The position numbers and the translations under genes are program-made. Below, piece by piece: positions 21,836 through 33,528 of a DNA stretch of 64,000 nt. Source of the DNA: Icerya purchasi. Its lineage: Eukaryota > Arthropoda > Insecta > Hemiptera > Monophlebidae. The stretch covers positions 513,938,815 through 514,002,814 of the forward strand of contig CM077115.1 of assembly GCA_039619475.1 (NCBI GenBank), written 5' to 3'. The notes beneath the pieces were generated by a model, which made no database searches, had not been told where the DNA came from, and saw only the letters and a program-made list of their open reading frames with translations. Numbering within the stretch: position 1 is the first letter of the stretch; each line of letters begins with the position of its first letter.

Positions 21836-23882
21836 CAGTAGCCTCCCGATTAACCGAGTTACGAGGGAAACTCGGACACTAAAAAAAGTCGGTTAAACCG
21901 AAATCATATATTTTTTAAAAAAAAAATGTACCCTTGATAGAAAACTACCTTTAAAAAAATTTATTCTTCAAGAAAAAAAAAATATACGAACAATAAGAGG
22001 ACAAAAAGTTACTTCGTCTTTAAACAATCAGTCAAAACTGTTTGTTTTTTCGATGAAAAACCTTTAATGAGCGGCAACGTTTCTCCATTTCTGCAAAATT
22101 AAAGTTTCATGCGCTGTTACGTCTGGCTGCCTTTCAATGAAGTCCAACGATGTTTGTACAGCCGAATACGCTTGATCAGGTGACAACTTATTTTCTTCTT
22201 AAATATCTTCTAATGAGCTGTTCTCTTGAGATAACGCGGATTCCACGATTTCTTGATCACTTGTTATTAATTCAGGCTCACCACCTTCGGTGACCCATTT
22301 CTGAATGACATCAGAAGTAACGTCACACTAAAACCGGATATTTTTTTGGAAAAATTCTTCATTTTTGGATGATATTTTTTGACCGGTTCATCTTCGTAAC
22401 TGATATCCAGAAGAGAACACCATACAAGATACAGTAACTGCATTTCATGCATCAGCTGCCTAGAAAACGACGACTTTCATATTGATTTTTTTCAAGCAGT
22501 TTGTCAAATTAACGTCATTTTCGTCGGAATTCAATAAAATTTCTTGAAGAAGGTTTGTTCGATAATGTCTTTTGAACGAAACAATAATTCCCTGGTTCAT
22601 TGGCTGAATAATACTGGTTATGTTTGGCGATAAAAACTCAACGGTAATTCCTTGGGTTTCTAACGAGTGAATTAAGGGATGTGACGGCGCATTACCGATC
22701 AATAAAACAGCTTTTTGAGGAAGGCCATTTTCTTTCAAAAATTTCTTAACGTGTGGTACAAATCGTGAAAAAACCAAGTTTGAAAAAATTGAACATTCAT
22801 TTATGTAAACTTCTCATTTTTGTAGAGGACTGGTAATGAGTTGAAATCCATATTCTGTAACGCTCGAGGTCTGGCAGATTTGTCAATTATCATTAGAGGT
22901 AAGCGAAAAGAGCTGGATGCGTTAGCACACGTCATAATTACACGTTCTGTAGACATTTTCAATCCAGGAGTTTCCTTCTCAGCTTTCGATGGCGACATTT
23001 TATCAGATAGCATCTTATAATTCAGTCCCGTCTCGTTATTAAAAATCTGGTCCGGAGAATAGCCACCATTGTAAATTAAATCTCCTAATTCATTGCAAAA
23101 CAGTGTCGCCGATATTTCGTCAAACTTTTCGCCACAAACATTCAACTGCCGAATTCCATAAAAATCTTTCCATCTGCTCAACCAACCCTCACTAGCTGTA
23201 TAATTCTCACTTTCTTCTGGAAAATTCTTGGAAAAGATTCGAGCTCTCTCTTTGATGATAGGTCCTGATATAAGGAGTTCTCGGGCTACTCTGGGAGTAA
23301 AACCTCAAATAAACAGCTTCATCCATTTTTTTTCGGAAAAGAAGAGAATTTCATGGACTTTTGTCAGCGCCAATTACTGCACTTTTAGCGACGAATCATT
23401 CAATTTTTTTACGATCTCGGTGCCAATCTCTGACCGTGTTGCTAGAAACATTATACGAGGCAGCGACTACACGGAGTGTTTCTCCTCGATCAAGTCTTTT
23501 GATAGCTTCGAGTTTTTCATCGATAGAAACGACGATTCGTTTGCATTTTGATTTTATCGAGGTTTTTTTTTTTTTTTTTTGTAACGGATTTACTTTTCGA
23601 TTTGGCATCCATTTTTTAAACACGGCAAAAAAACAAGAACGAAATTAAGAACACACAACTTTTTAACCGATGGACTGGAAAAAATACATTAGAGGAAAAC
23701 GTTTTAGATCGCGTATCAATTTCGCCCACGCATCAACTCAACAAAAAACCAACATGTGCTTTCTCCGGTAGTAATGTAAGAAAATAACCATTAAATCGGA
23801 TGAAAAAAAAATTAACCGACTTTTTTCCATCGGTTAAACCAAAAATCGGATAATCCTGAGTCGGGTAATCGGGAGGCTACGG
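21836..23882 (-). mobile_element. Tigger/pogo-type DNA transposon
   Basis: Inverted ends CAGTAGCCTCCCGATTA (21836) and its counterpart at 23866-23882, with subterminal sequences also in inverted orientation ('cggttaaaccga' near both ends), are flanked by TA on both sides (21834-21835 and 23883-23884). The 2047-bp length is normal for a Tigger element. The minus strand encodes a CENP-B-like DNA-binding domain and a DDE transposase in several broken frames. Confidence 0.93.
22460..23623 (-). pseudogene. Tigger transposase, catalytic residues lost
   Basis: N-terminus at 23623-23400: a Lys-rich leader, then the helix-turn-helix (IDEKLEAIKRLDRGETL, NTVRDWHRD). The middle includes a CENP-B-like second helix region (SRWKDFYGIRQL, start of 23181-22801). 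The DDE fold follows, with QIFNNETGLNYKML, VIMTCANASSSF, LLIGNAPSHP and IIQPMNQGIIVSFKRHYR. In live Tigger transposases the corresponding sites read DET, LLDNAP and PMDQG; here they are Asn (about 23036), Gly (about 22695) and Asn (about 22596). A TAA follows 22801 and frameshifts separate the pieces. It cannot cut DNA. Confidence 0.9.
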
Positions 23883-24020
23883 TATAAATAACTTCGAATT
23901 ACATCAGAGATTAAAATAATAATTATTTAAGGTCATTCAAATTTTGCAATAGTTTACAACGTTGTTTGTAAATATATCACAAACAATAATATTTATAAAA
24001 CAAGTATGTATTATTCAGAT

Positions 24021-24815
24021 CATAGGTTATCAAACTTACTTCGCCTAGTGCCCACTTTGAGAATTAAATATTTTTGAGCGTCCCCCCAAAAAAATCTTTA
24101 ACTGTTACGCATTTTAAATCCAAATATTCCAAACATTATTTTAAACCAGATTTTATTATATAAACAGGATATCCGATTTCTGAGTTGAAAGAAGAATGAA
24201 TTAAATCGCATAATTAATCATATTGGGGGGAATTTTTATAATTACTTAAAGATTATCACTAATACGAAGGATGAATCTGATACACTTTAATGAGTTTATT
24301 AATATCGGGATTGAATTCACCTAGAAACAGCCGTAAGTCGTCGCGTTTCTCATCTTTCATGAACATCATGTATGACAACAACAACGATTCGTTTGTTGGT
24401 AAGTGAACTCATCTAACTGAATTGAAAATTTACCAGTCTTCAGATCTTTGCACAATGATTCTTCAATGTTTTCAGCTATCTCATCAATTCGTCTTTACAC
24501 AGAACTATTGTTCGAAGGAATTTTTCAGATAATATCTGCGGCTGGTTTTATGAAGCTCACTATTTAATACTTCTGATTCTGTCGTTTTAATTAAATCTTC
24601 CCCAATAGTATTATGTGGTTTGCCTGTTTTAGCAATTAATAATGCGATATTGCACGAATCTCGAAGTCCGTCATCGTCTTGCTTAGAAACGGCAGAAAAA
24701 AGTTTGATATAGTTGGTTGAACTACGTTTTTTTTTTGCAGGTCTTGAAAATAGGTGACATCTGTGACTTTAGTGACTTTCTTAACCAAATGCATTTTATC
24801 GAAATGAGCTTGTAG
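24021..24815 (-). mobile_element. hAT transposon fragment (ZBED5/SCAND3-like)
   Basis: The left end, cataggttatcaaactta and onward, resembles hAT terminal repeats of the 'GGTTCTCAAACTTTTTCGG' kind. On the minus strand, about 24700-24310 reads LRDSCNIALLIAKTGKPHN, TIGEDLIK, later DEIAENIEESLCKDLKTGKFSIQ and LLSYMMFMKDEKRDDLRLF, with frameshifts. These are the central blocks of the ZBED5/SCAND3-like hAT transposases. The other end is lost where BEL/Pao sequence starts. Confidence 0.65.
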
Positions 24816-24816
24816 C

Positions 24817-25640
24817 CTATTCGGTGTCGGCTAATTCCAACTGATAATTTCGCATGCGAATTGATTGCAAGGCAGGTTCGCTTCTGAAATATGCAATACT
24901 CGATACGATGTTCGCAATTATCGATAATTTAAAATTAGAAAAACGAGACTGGATTTGCAAACTACAACAACCATCAGCAATTAATAAATTATCGTTTATT
25001 CCTTGAATTGATATCGAATTCGAAATAGTCTTAACAGGCAACCGAGCCCTTTTAAAGAATTCAAAACTAATCAAAGTTACCTTCGAAGCGCTATAGAAAA
25101 AAAAATTCATGCTAATTTTATAGGTCTACCTGATGTATTTTCACTTTCACAACAGCAGTAGACAGTAAAATCAACTGATTCTTTTTGGTCACCATATTAA
25201 AAACCATTTCAGTAGTCGGGCTCGAGACTGATGGAATCGATTCATATTTAAGGTATTCAGCTCTCATTGAAACTGATGGTTTCGGATATTGCACGGAGTT
25301 CGAATCGTAATGTATCAAGCTTTTCAACAAATTGCGCATTTAGAACGGCAATTGGTACAACTATGTTTATCGCTAAAACAGGCAATGCATAGCTCATTTT
25401 GCTTCGCAAAATTGAATCTGTCTAACGGCATATGAGCTTTAAAAATGGTGCAGTCTATAAGCCAATAATTTCGCCAACAATCGTAACATTTAATTTTAAT
25501 CGCATAGAAATGTTTTACACTTTTCGGCGTGTTTTGTTTCAAACTGATACGTATTTCTATGTTAAATGCGCGGTTTTCGCGCAGTTGAAGAGTTTTCCCA
25601 CTTACATCATGTATCGTCATCTAATCTTGAGCAAACATAG
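24817..25640 (-). pseudogene. BEL/Pao retrotransposon gag-protease remnant
   Basis: Minus-strand order: a gag zinc-binding region with cysteines (LCIACFSDKHSCTNC, then CAIC; 25620-25324), a linker (25339-25118) ending LLSTAVVKVKI, and the aspartic protease region 25110-24817 with VTLISFEFFKRARLP, ISIQGIN and NYQLELAD. In BEL/Pao elements these are the 'LLSTA...' strand, the protease and the 'LADP' segment. The catalytic 'LLDSGS' position reads FFFYSAS, so the active Asp is gone. Each block is in a different frame. No LTR was found. Confidence 0.7.
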
Positions 25641-25985
25641 TATGAGATAACTAACGACCATCCATCAACATTTTCACCCGCAATTTTCAATCCTAATCCC
25701 GGACTTATTGGACTTTTTCATAACTAGGGGATTAGCATCAACTTACATCGAAATCAAATCTTAGTTAAGTCTCTCTTCTCATCACTCTGCAGAGGTCATG
25801 ATAATAAGTAACACAATAATAAGGAAAAAATGTAAACCACGATTATACAATAAACTAATTCATTGAAATATATTAAATATCACATTAAATGTATCTATTC
25901 GAAATGAAATTGAATTAGAAAATGTATTAAAAATTTCATTAAAGTCATTCAAGAATCGGCTTGAAGCAGTACGCCACAAAACCAA
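25641..25985. other. Unassigned AT-rich spacer
   Basis: About 350 bp without recognisable similarity; it may hold the decayed N-terminal gag of the BEL/Pao remnant. Confidence 0.3.
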
Positions 25986-26520
25986 ATAACTTCGGTTGCC
26001 TGTTATCTAACGTAAATCCTAAATGCGATTAAATACAAAAGAATACTAAGAGAAAGGTGGCAAACAAGTAAACATTTGCAAGACAAAAGGAAACTAAATA
26101 AACAAACGAATACAGTTAAACATTTACTACTGAAACTCAAAAATGGAACGTTTAAACAATACATATCTTATTTATCTCCACGGCTAGTGAATATTCCTTA
26201 TGAAAGGCGACGAGAAATTTAAAGAAACTAAAAAATCCGATACATCCGATTAGGAAAGTTGATGGCAGCTGGGTACATAGTGATGAAGAGAAAGCAGAAG
26301 AATTTGATGAACATCTTGCTAACATCTTCATCCCAAATCCCGGAGATGACACGTTACCTATAGAGCAATACAGCTGCAACATCTATCTTCCAATAAAACC
26401 TGCCTGGCCGGGAGAGATTATAACTATTATTAAAAACATGAATCCAAAGAAAGCTCCTGGATATGATCTTATAACGGCTAAGATATTAAAAGAACTGCCA
26501 CATGGAAGGGATAAGTGTGT
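25986..26520 (+). pseudogene. Jockey-like LINE fragment (endonuclease end to reverse transcriptase start)
   Basis: The plus strand reads RILRERWQTSKHLQDKRKLN, the linker typical of Jockey elements, then 'YLSP' and FKETKKSDTSD. After that come KVDGSWVHSDEEKAEEFDEH, IFIPNPGD and NMNPKKAPGYDLITAKILKE, the reverse-transcriptase fingers. A stop and at least one frameshift occur. It ends abruptly where family A sequence begins. Confidence 0.75.
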
Positions 26521-26662
26521 GTACGAATTCTTACTGTTACACGTTTAATGGTGGTTTAGTTTTACGCATTTATTCGATTAGCGTAGCAGAACAACACAAG
26601 TAAGATCATTCTTCTTTATCTATATTTCGTCAATTATTATTTATAATCAATCAGCTGCTACA

Positions 26663-27430
26663 ATGCCAAAACCAAAAAGGACGACCGCTATCGATCTTAA
26701 AAGACAGCTTAGCGGTGTTAGTTCATCCAGTAATGAAACACTAACTAAAAAAAGTACGAAAAAAATGGCGTTCGCGCAAGGTGAAGACGAGAGAGCCGAA
26801 AGTGTGCAACAGTGCACCATGCAAGACCTCCGGAACGAATTCAAAGAAGTAAAAAAATGTCTGGAATTCATATCGGGGAAATATGACGAATTAGTAGAAA
26901 TGCAGGGATCGTTGGTGAGCGAGGTGAAAGCTCTCAGGGAACACGTTAATGTTTTAACGGCCGAAATTAAGAATAAAGACCGGAAAATAGCTGAGCTAAA
27001 AACAACGGTCAATGAACTAGCGCAATACGGAAGGAGAGAAAACATCGAAATTCACGGTGTCACAGAAATACCCGGTGAAAGCGTGGAGGAGTTGGTTACA
27101 AAAGTAGCGAAAAAGTTAAATATCGAGCTGAAGAAAGAGGACATAATAGTATGCCACAGAATTCCCAGTAGGAATCTGAAACTTCCAAAGCCGATCATTG
27201 CCAAGCCGAGAAGGCGTATAGCTGATTTATTCTTTGAAAACAAAAAAAATGTAAAAATCTTTGATAAGGAGATATCTGGTAATGAAGAAAGTTCATTGCA
27301 AATTTTCATAAATGAGAATTTAACCAGATATTACAAAAACTTATTGTGGCAAACGAAAGTCAAGGCTAGGGCACTCAGTTACAGATTCATATGGACAAGA
27401 CGTGGCAAGATATTCGTCAGGAAAAATTAA
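26663..27430 (+). CDS. LINE ORF1 protein with coiled coil (family A)
   Basis: An uninterrupted 255-codon frame from ATG 26663. The N-terminus is basic; residues about 55-125 form a heptad-rich coiled coil (LRNEFKEVKKCLEF through ELKTTVNELAQ). Then comes an RRM-like domain beginning YGRRENIEIHGV, with HRIPSRN, and a C-terminal domain containing INENLTRYYKNLL and IWTRRGKIFVRKN. This matches the trimeric L1-type ORF1 architecture also found in CR1/L2-like LINEs, which act as RNA chaperones binding element RNA. It is the only intact long protein-coding frame here outside host exons and RNase H fragments. The element lacks its own reverse transcriptase, so the protein could act only in trans. Confidence 0.8.
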   Translation: MPKPKRTTAIDLKRQLSGVSSSSNETLTKKSTKKMAFAQGEDERAESVQQCTMQDLRNEFKEVKKCLEFISGKYDELVEMQGSLVSEVKALREHVNVLTAEIKNKDRKIAELKTTVNELAQYGRRENIEIHGVTEIPGESVEELVTKVAKKLNIELKKEDIIVCHRIPSRNLKLPKPIIAKPRRRIADLFFENKKNVKIFDKEISGNEESSLQIFINENLTRYYKNLLWQTKVKARALSYRFIWTRRGKIFVRKN

Positions 27431-27492
27431 GAGGAACGAATTCTACACATCAGGAATGAAGATGACTTAAATAAATTATATTAATAGCTTCA

Positions 27493-28074
27493 ATGATTAC
27501 GGGATTTCGCAGCTCTACTTCGCGATTAGTAGGTTATTTACGGAATAAAGGTATGTGTGAGTCTTTGTATGTGTGTGTGTTCGTTTCGTTAAGTTACGTG
27601 GGCGGTAAGGCGGGGAGAAGGTGGTATGCAGGGTTTGTGCTGGATACGGTAGTGTGTGTGAGAAGAGTATTTGTTGTAGCGCTCAATAAGTGTGGAATAA
27701 TGATAAGTTTTAAGAGGCAGATCAGTAGTATAACCTGCGAGACGTGTATGAGGCAGAGAAGAATTAAAGTGCAAAGGAAAGATAGCATAGAGGCAGCAGT
27801 GAAATGTAACGAGGCTGTGTACATGGAAGAGTGCGGTAGGAAGCGAGCGGATCGTGTGTGTGGGGGGATGCAGGTATACTTGTTTGGTTTTTGTGTGGTA
27901 GCGTATGGAGGTGCGTGTACAGTGGTACATGGCTTTTGGTCTATGTATTTGCGTTACCGCCTACGTTCACTAGCTGTAAGATGTGGTAATGTTGAGAGGG
28001 TGGGTATATGTGCGAGTGTATTGTTATTTGTTTTTATTTACGTTGATATCGTATTTATTTCCTATTTTTGCTAG
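27493..28074 (+). CDS. 193-codon hypothetical ORF in the family A inter-ORF spacer
   Basis: Open frame between ORF1 and ORF2, Cys- and Val-rich, ending in a hydrophobic stretch (VLLFVFIYVDIVFISYF). It has no recognised domain. The strand is G/T-rich with TGTG runs, which lowers the chance of stops, so it may be a compositional accident. Its position between two genuine LINE ORFs is the only argument for it. Confidence 0.2.
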   Translation: MITGFRSSTSRLVGYLRNKGMCESLYVCVFVSLSYVGGKAGRRWYAGFVLDTVVCVRRVFVVALNKCGIMISFKRQISSITCETCMRQRRIKVQRKDSIEAAVKCNEAVYMEECGRKRADRVCGGMQVYLFGFCVVAYGGACTVVHGFWSMYLRYRLRSLAVRCGNVERVGICASVLLFVFIYVDIVFISYFC

Positions 28075-28184
28075 TCACTTCGTATTTTTAAAGTTTGCTT
28101 GCAGAGTGCGATTAGAGGTACATAGTATGGTACCGAAGAGGTGCATGGTGGTATGGCAGTGTTCGCTCGTAGTTTCCTGTGCAT

Positions 28185-28295
28185 GTGTGAATATGTGTAT
28201 GTGTATATGTATATATGTGTGCATATATATTTATATATTTGTACATATATATATGTGTGGATGTTGTGTGCAGGTATATGATATATGTATATAGT
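28185..28295 (+). repeat. TG/TA microsatellite
   Basis: Alternating TGTGTA/TATATG units, imperfect, in the family A spacer. Confidence 0.75.
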
Positions 28296-28436
28296 TTTAA
28301 AGATATATTAATCAGGATGCGTTGCGTTTCGATGGCGAAGTATTTAAGAATATCGCGATAAATTTAAGCTGTTTAGTATATTAGTTAAGTTGCGTTATTT
28401 AAGAGAGCACTATGAACTCCGTGTAATGGATTTTGT

Positions 28437-29671
28437 GTGTGTAATTGTGCTTCCTCTTTATCTCTTTATTTCTATTCACATGTGCAGAAACGTTTTCAAG
28501 TGTTCCTCTCAAATATGACTCCATCGATGCAGTGCGGGAATAGGATTAATTGTACGAACTACAGTGATATTAAAAAATGGACGGATAATATAAACAGGGT
28601 ACTAAACCCAGATAATATGTTAAAAATAAACGCCGAATTGTTTCATGTGCTGCACCTGAACATAAGAACTGTCCGGCGTAACTGGGATAAATTTTTAAGC
28701 TACATCCACATGACACCTTTAAGCGCCATTGTACTAACAGAAATAAATATATGCGAGTTTGAATTAAATTTATATAATATAGCGGGCTTCGCAAAGATTG
28801 CATTACAGAGACCAAAGGGGTATAACGGAGGGATATTTGTGTTTGTAAATGATAATTTTAGATGTAATATTCTGGAGTTTAAAAATAGGTCACAAGCATG
28901 GATTTGGTGATGGTAGATATAGATATGGGCGTTAACAATTTTTTACGTTTAATTGCTGTTTATCGATCTCCAAGTAAAAATGTAGGTGAATTCATAAAAG
29001 AAACCGCAACGCTTTTAAAAAACCTAAATAATAAGGATAATTTTTTGATTTGTGGAGATTTCAATATTAATTTACTCCTCCATAATGCTCAGACGGAGAA
29101 CTTACTAAACGTAATTTACGGGTCAGGAGGGGTACAGTTGATAAGTGGAATTACAAGAGAGGAAGATCGGACGGATAGAAATACTCAGTCATGCATAGAT
29201 AATATTTTTATGAAGTTTAAAACTAACGAAATTACTTCGGGAATAGTCAATACGAAAATATCTGACCATTATATTATCTGCAGTGCTTTTTGTATAGCGA
29301 ACCGGAAAATAACTTATTATAAAAATCCTCTGAAATGTGTTTTTGAAGAAGGAAGACTGCAGAACCAAATTAGTAATTATACCTGGAGCAAAGTAGGTAA
29401 CTCCTCAACGGTAGGAGACGCATATCATCGTTTTCGTTCAGTGTTCCAAAACATATATAAAGATTGCAAAGTGGAGGTGAGTGAGGGGAAAAGGGGATGT
29501 AAATATAATCCTAAAAACGAATGGATGAGTCAGAAAATAATTAATTTTATGAAAATCAGAGATCAATACTTTAAACTCAGTAAAGGAAATAGAGCTAGCG
29601 TGAGATATAAAAATTTGTTCAAAAAATATCGGAATTTAGTTAAAACAGAAAAACCAGATTCACTAAATTAA
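28437..29671 (+). pseudogene. Family A ORF2, endonuclease part only
   Basis: The first frame (to 28910) carries LHLNIRTVRRNWDKF, IVLTEINICEFELNLYNI and GYNGGIFVFVN. A frameshift near 28895 leads to the second frame with AVYRSPSKNVGEF, LICGDFNINLLLH, QSCIDNIF and TKISDHYIIC. These are the motifs of the apurinic-type endonuclease that nicks the target for a LINE; the catalytic Glu, Asp and His positions are kept. The tail has NEWMSQKIINFMKIRDQYF and YRNLVK, after which the sequence departs from the family and no reverse transcriptase follows. A likely start is the ATG at about 28515. Confidence 0.82.
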
Positions 29672-32600
29672 GGAAAAAACTAATAAACCAACACGTCGAT
29701 TCAAATAAAGAAGAATTGTCTGATAACAAAACAGATGAATACGGATCTACATACGAGTCAGACACACAAACACAATAAAAATAATCTTATCGCAATTAGT
29801 AGAGAGCGCATCGATTGTACCGCTTTATTCCGATTTACAGTAGATCATATTGTAAATAGAGTACGCGAAACCGAAAATCACATCGTCGAATTATCACCAT
29901 AGTTATATTTTATAGATAAGATGTAACTTTTATGCTAAATAACGTTTGTAAGTAGATAGATTGTCGTACGCGCGTGTTTAAAAAAAAAAAAAAAAAAAAA
30001 ATTCCCATCGCTTCTAACAATACCCCTAAATTTTAATTTTTCATTTAAAAAAGGGTAAAAAAAAACAAAAAAAAAAACATGCAGTTAATTCAGTGGAATA
30101 TAAGTGGCGTAAAAACGCATTTCGGTGAACTAATAACGATACTAGTCAAACACAACCCAACAGTAGTTGCTATCCAAGAAACTCGCCTACGACCGCATAA
30201 CAAATTTAAACTCAAAAATTATAATATATACCGTTTTGATTACCCAGGAGGAGAAATATTCTGCGGTGGAACCGCCCTGTTGGTAAAAAATACTACAACA
30301 TCTACCCAGGTAAATCTTCAATTAAGAAACTTTCAAGCAATAGCCATCTCTATTGACACACCTTACTTTTTTCCTAAGAAACTCACTATTTATAGTATAT
30401 ATATCCCTCCCCATCAACAAATAACTGTCGAGGAGCTAGAGCGACTATTTAAGCAACTCCCTTCTCCATATATAGTGTTAGGTGACTTTAACGCACACTC
30501 ATACACATGGGGATCAAGCTCTTCAAATAATTGCGGAAATATTATCGATAAATTCTTAACAAAAAATAATACATTTCTTTTAAATAATGGCTCCCACACG
30601 CATTTCAACTTATCAAACGGCAATACATCGGCAATCGATCTGTCATTTTCTTCTATAAATATAGCACATTTGCTACAATGGTCAGTACAAGATGATTTGT
30701 ACTTTAGTGATCACTTTCCCATTAGTATTTGCATGCCATTTCAAACCCAAAACCAAACTCCACGTAAACAACCCAAATGGAAAATAAATAAAGCAAATTG
30801 GAACCTTTATAGAGACTTATTTCAACAATCAGAGTTTTCAAACGAAACTCCTGAATTTTTTGAAGTGAACGAGGTCGAAACTATTGTCAAAATGTTTACT
30901 GATTCCGTTATAAAAACAGCCCAAGATAGCATTCCAAAAACATCCGATAAAACTCCAAAAAAACAGTACCATGGTGGTGCGATGAACTAAAAATAGCAAT
31001 TAATGACAGGAAAAAAGCTTCACGTAAGTTTAAAAGAAATCCCTCACAAGAAAATTTAATAAACTTTAAGATAAAACGCGCCCGTGCACGCCAAATAAAT
31101 TTACTCAAACAAAGAGAAAGCTGGACAAATTTGATGAAGTCAATTGTACAAAACTCTAACATTAATCTGACGTGGAAAAAAATACGTATTTTCAAAGGTT
31201 CCTTCACATCTTTAAATATCCCATATATCCAACTGGAAAACAATATTTTAACTAGTACAAATGATATTGTAAACCACCTAGCACAAAATTTTGCGAAAAT
31301 TTCCGCGACAAATTCATATCATCCCACATTCCAACATCTCAAATCGTCCATAGAATCAAGTCCATTAAATGTTCAGTCAAATAACTCAGAAGAATACAAC
31401 GCTGCCTTTTCTATTGAAGAACTTAACCAGGTATTAAATCACAACATCAAAAACTCCTCTCCCGGTCCAGATGACATCCACCTCTTTATGCTAAAACATA
31501 TGTCAGACCAATCGAAAATAAACCGTTTAAATCTTTACAATAAAATCTGGACGTCTGATTCCTTCCCTTCCTCTTGGAGAACAGCTACAATAATTTCGAT
31601 CCTGAAACCTGGAAAAAATAACTCCCTTGCGTCTAGTTATCGTCCAATATCCCTAACACCAGTTCCGTGCAAAATATTAAAAAGAATGGTCAGTAAACGT
31701 CTAATCTGGTACATCGACAAAAATAAAGCGTTAATCACCTGCCAAAGTGGTTTTAGGAAAAAAAGGTCAACCGTAGATCATCTATTCAGCCTCCAAAACG
31801 AAGTCCTGAATGCATTCCACAGCAAACAAAGCGTACTGTCTATCTTCTTCGACCTCGAAAACGCCTATGACAAAGCTTGGCGTTTCAAAATTATCCAAAA
31901 ACTTCATCTTATTGGAATAAGAGGACACCTCAGATTCTTCATTATAAACTTTCTCACTGACCGAACTTTTAGAGTAAGAGTTAATAATACATATTCGAAC
32001 TTACACACTATTGAAAACGGTGTTCCACAAGGATCAGTGTTAAGCACTATCTTATTCATAGTACTTATAGACAGCATAAAATAAATCGTCCCACGTCCAG
32101 TGTCACTAAGAATTTTTGCCAACGACTAAACATCTCAATACGTACAAATAACGTAAACATTGCTCAAAAGGTTATACAAGACACCTTAGATCTGCTCCAA
32201 AAATTGGCGGATATAAATGGATTAGTCTTTTCAGAATCTAAAACCCACTGTGTTTTATTTACTAGAAATTATAAATCCCAAAAACCAACTTTTAAATTCA
32301 ATGGACGTACTCTCGAAGTCAAACCGTGTACTAAATTTCTTGGGCTAACCTTTGACAGCAAATTATCTTGGACGCCCCACTATCTAGGACTTAAAAAAGA
32401 CTTAATGAAAACCCTCAATATAATTAAATCTATTAATAAGCCCAAATACGATCCATCCAGAAAATTACTAATGCAATTATATAGATCTCTCATTCGGAGT
32501 AAAATCGATTATGGAGCTCTCAATAACGTATCCGACAAAACCTTGGCCATCATAAAACCAATACAAAACGCAGCCATACGAATGTGTATTGGAGCTTTAC

Positions 32601-33528
32601 CATCCTCACCAATAGATAGTATTTTCTGCGAAGCAGCTGAACTTCCCCCACAATTTAGGAAAAATTTGATCACAAACAGGTTTCTCCTATCTGCTGTAAC
32701 TAACCCAACAAATCCAATACAAAACTTGATAAATTCGTACATTAAAAACCCTTCGCGGCAGGCTGAAAAACCAATCACCAATTTTCTGTCTTTTCTAAAA
32801 AATAATGAGCTCAATTTTTCAAACCTGAACCAAGAATATCCAAAATTTCCATTCTGGTTATTACAAACCCCAGACATAGATTTTTCTTTAATAAACTACA
32901 GGTCCCACACTATATAATTAAAAATCGTTATCACGAAAAAGTTACTAATTTTCCAAATTATGTGCCATGCTTTACAGATGGGTCAAAAATCGGAAATCAA
33001 TATACTGGATATGCTTTTTCTATCAATGGAGAGGTTAAAAACTTCAAACTTCATAAATGCTCTTCCAACTATACAGCTGAATTAATAGCAATTTTTTACT
33101 GTTTGAAAAGCATAAAAACGAAAGAAAAAAGCAAAAATTATCTAATCCAAAGCGACTCAGTAAGCTCACTAACATCTATCCTGAACATTTTTTCAACAGA
33201 CAAATTTGTCCAAGATATTCACCAACAACTAAACAAGCTAAAATCTCGAAATATTAATATCAAATTAATGTATATACCCAGTCATATCGGAATCCAGGGA
33301 AACGAAATAGTAGATAACCTGGCCAAAACCGTCTCTACACCTTCTCCTGTAACCTCCACCACAGCCATGGACATCAAACATTTACTAGATCAAACCGAAA
33401 TATCTAATTGGCAAACATCATGGAACACAAAATCCCATAACAAACTATTTCAACACAAAAAATCCGTACAACCTTGGAAAAACCTCTCCCAACTAAATCG
33501 TCAAGAAGAATTAATAATCACCAGGAAA
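29646..33528 (+). mobile_element. I-superfamily LINE 'family E', both ends cut
   Basis: It begins in the C-terminal end of ORF1, which runs to a stop near 29777 (KTRFTKLRKKLINQ, then ESDTQTQ). A spacer with an A run at 29981-30002 follows, then ORF2 from 30079 with endonuclease, reverse transcriptase and RNase H. It breaks off after RQEELIITR (about 33528), where relatives continue into an RIGHT-type tail, so the 3' end is missing. Loss of a 3' end is unusual for a LINE and implies later deletion or rearrangement. Confidence 0.82.
29978..30078 (+). repeat. A-rich runs before ORF2 of family E
   Basis: An A run of 20 or more at 29981-30002 and another A-rich stretch at 30050-30078 lead directly into ATG 30079. 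They lie between ORF1 and ORF2 of one element and are therefore not a 3' tail. Confidence 0.6.

Larger units (their letters stand above)
26521..29645 (+). mobile_element. CR1/L2-like LINE 'family A', plus copy, 3' part missing
   Basis: It contains a 5' leader, an intact ORF1 (26663-27430), a G/T-rich spacer of about 1.1 kb and the endonuclease half of ORF2. The coding sequence stops matching after YRNLVK at about 29645, where the ORF1 end of family E begins. No reverse transcriptase of this copy is found on the plus strand. The diverged minus copy at 34715-41883 shows what follows in a full element. Confidence 0.8.
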
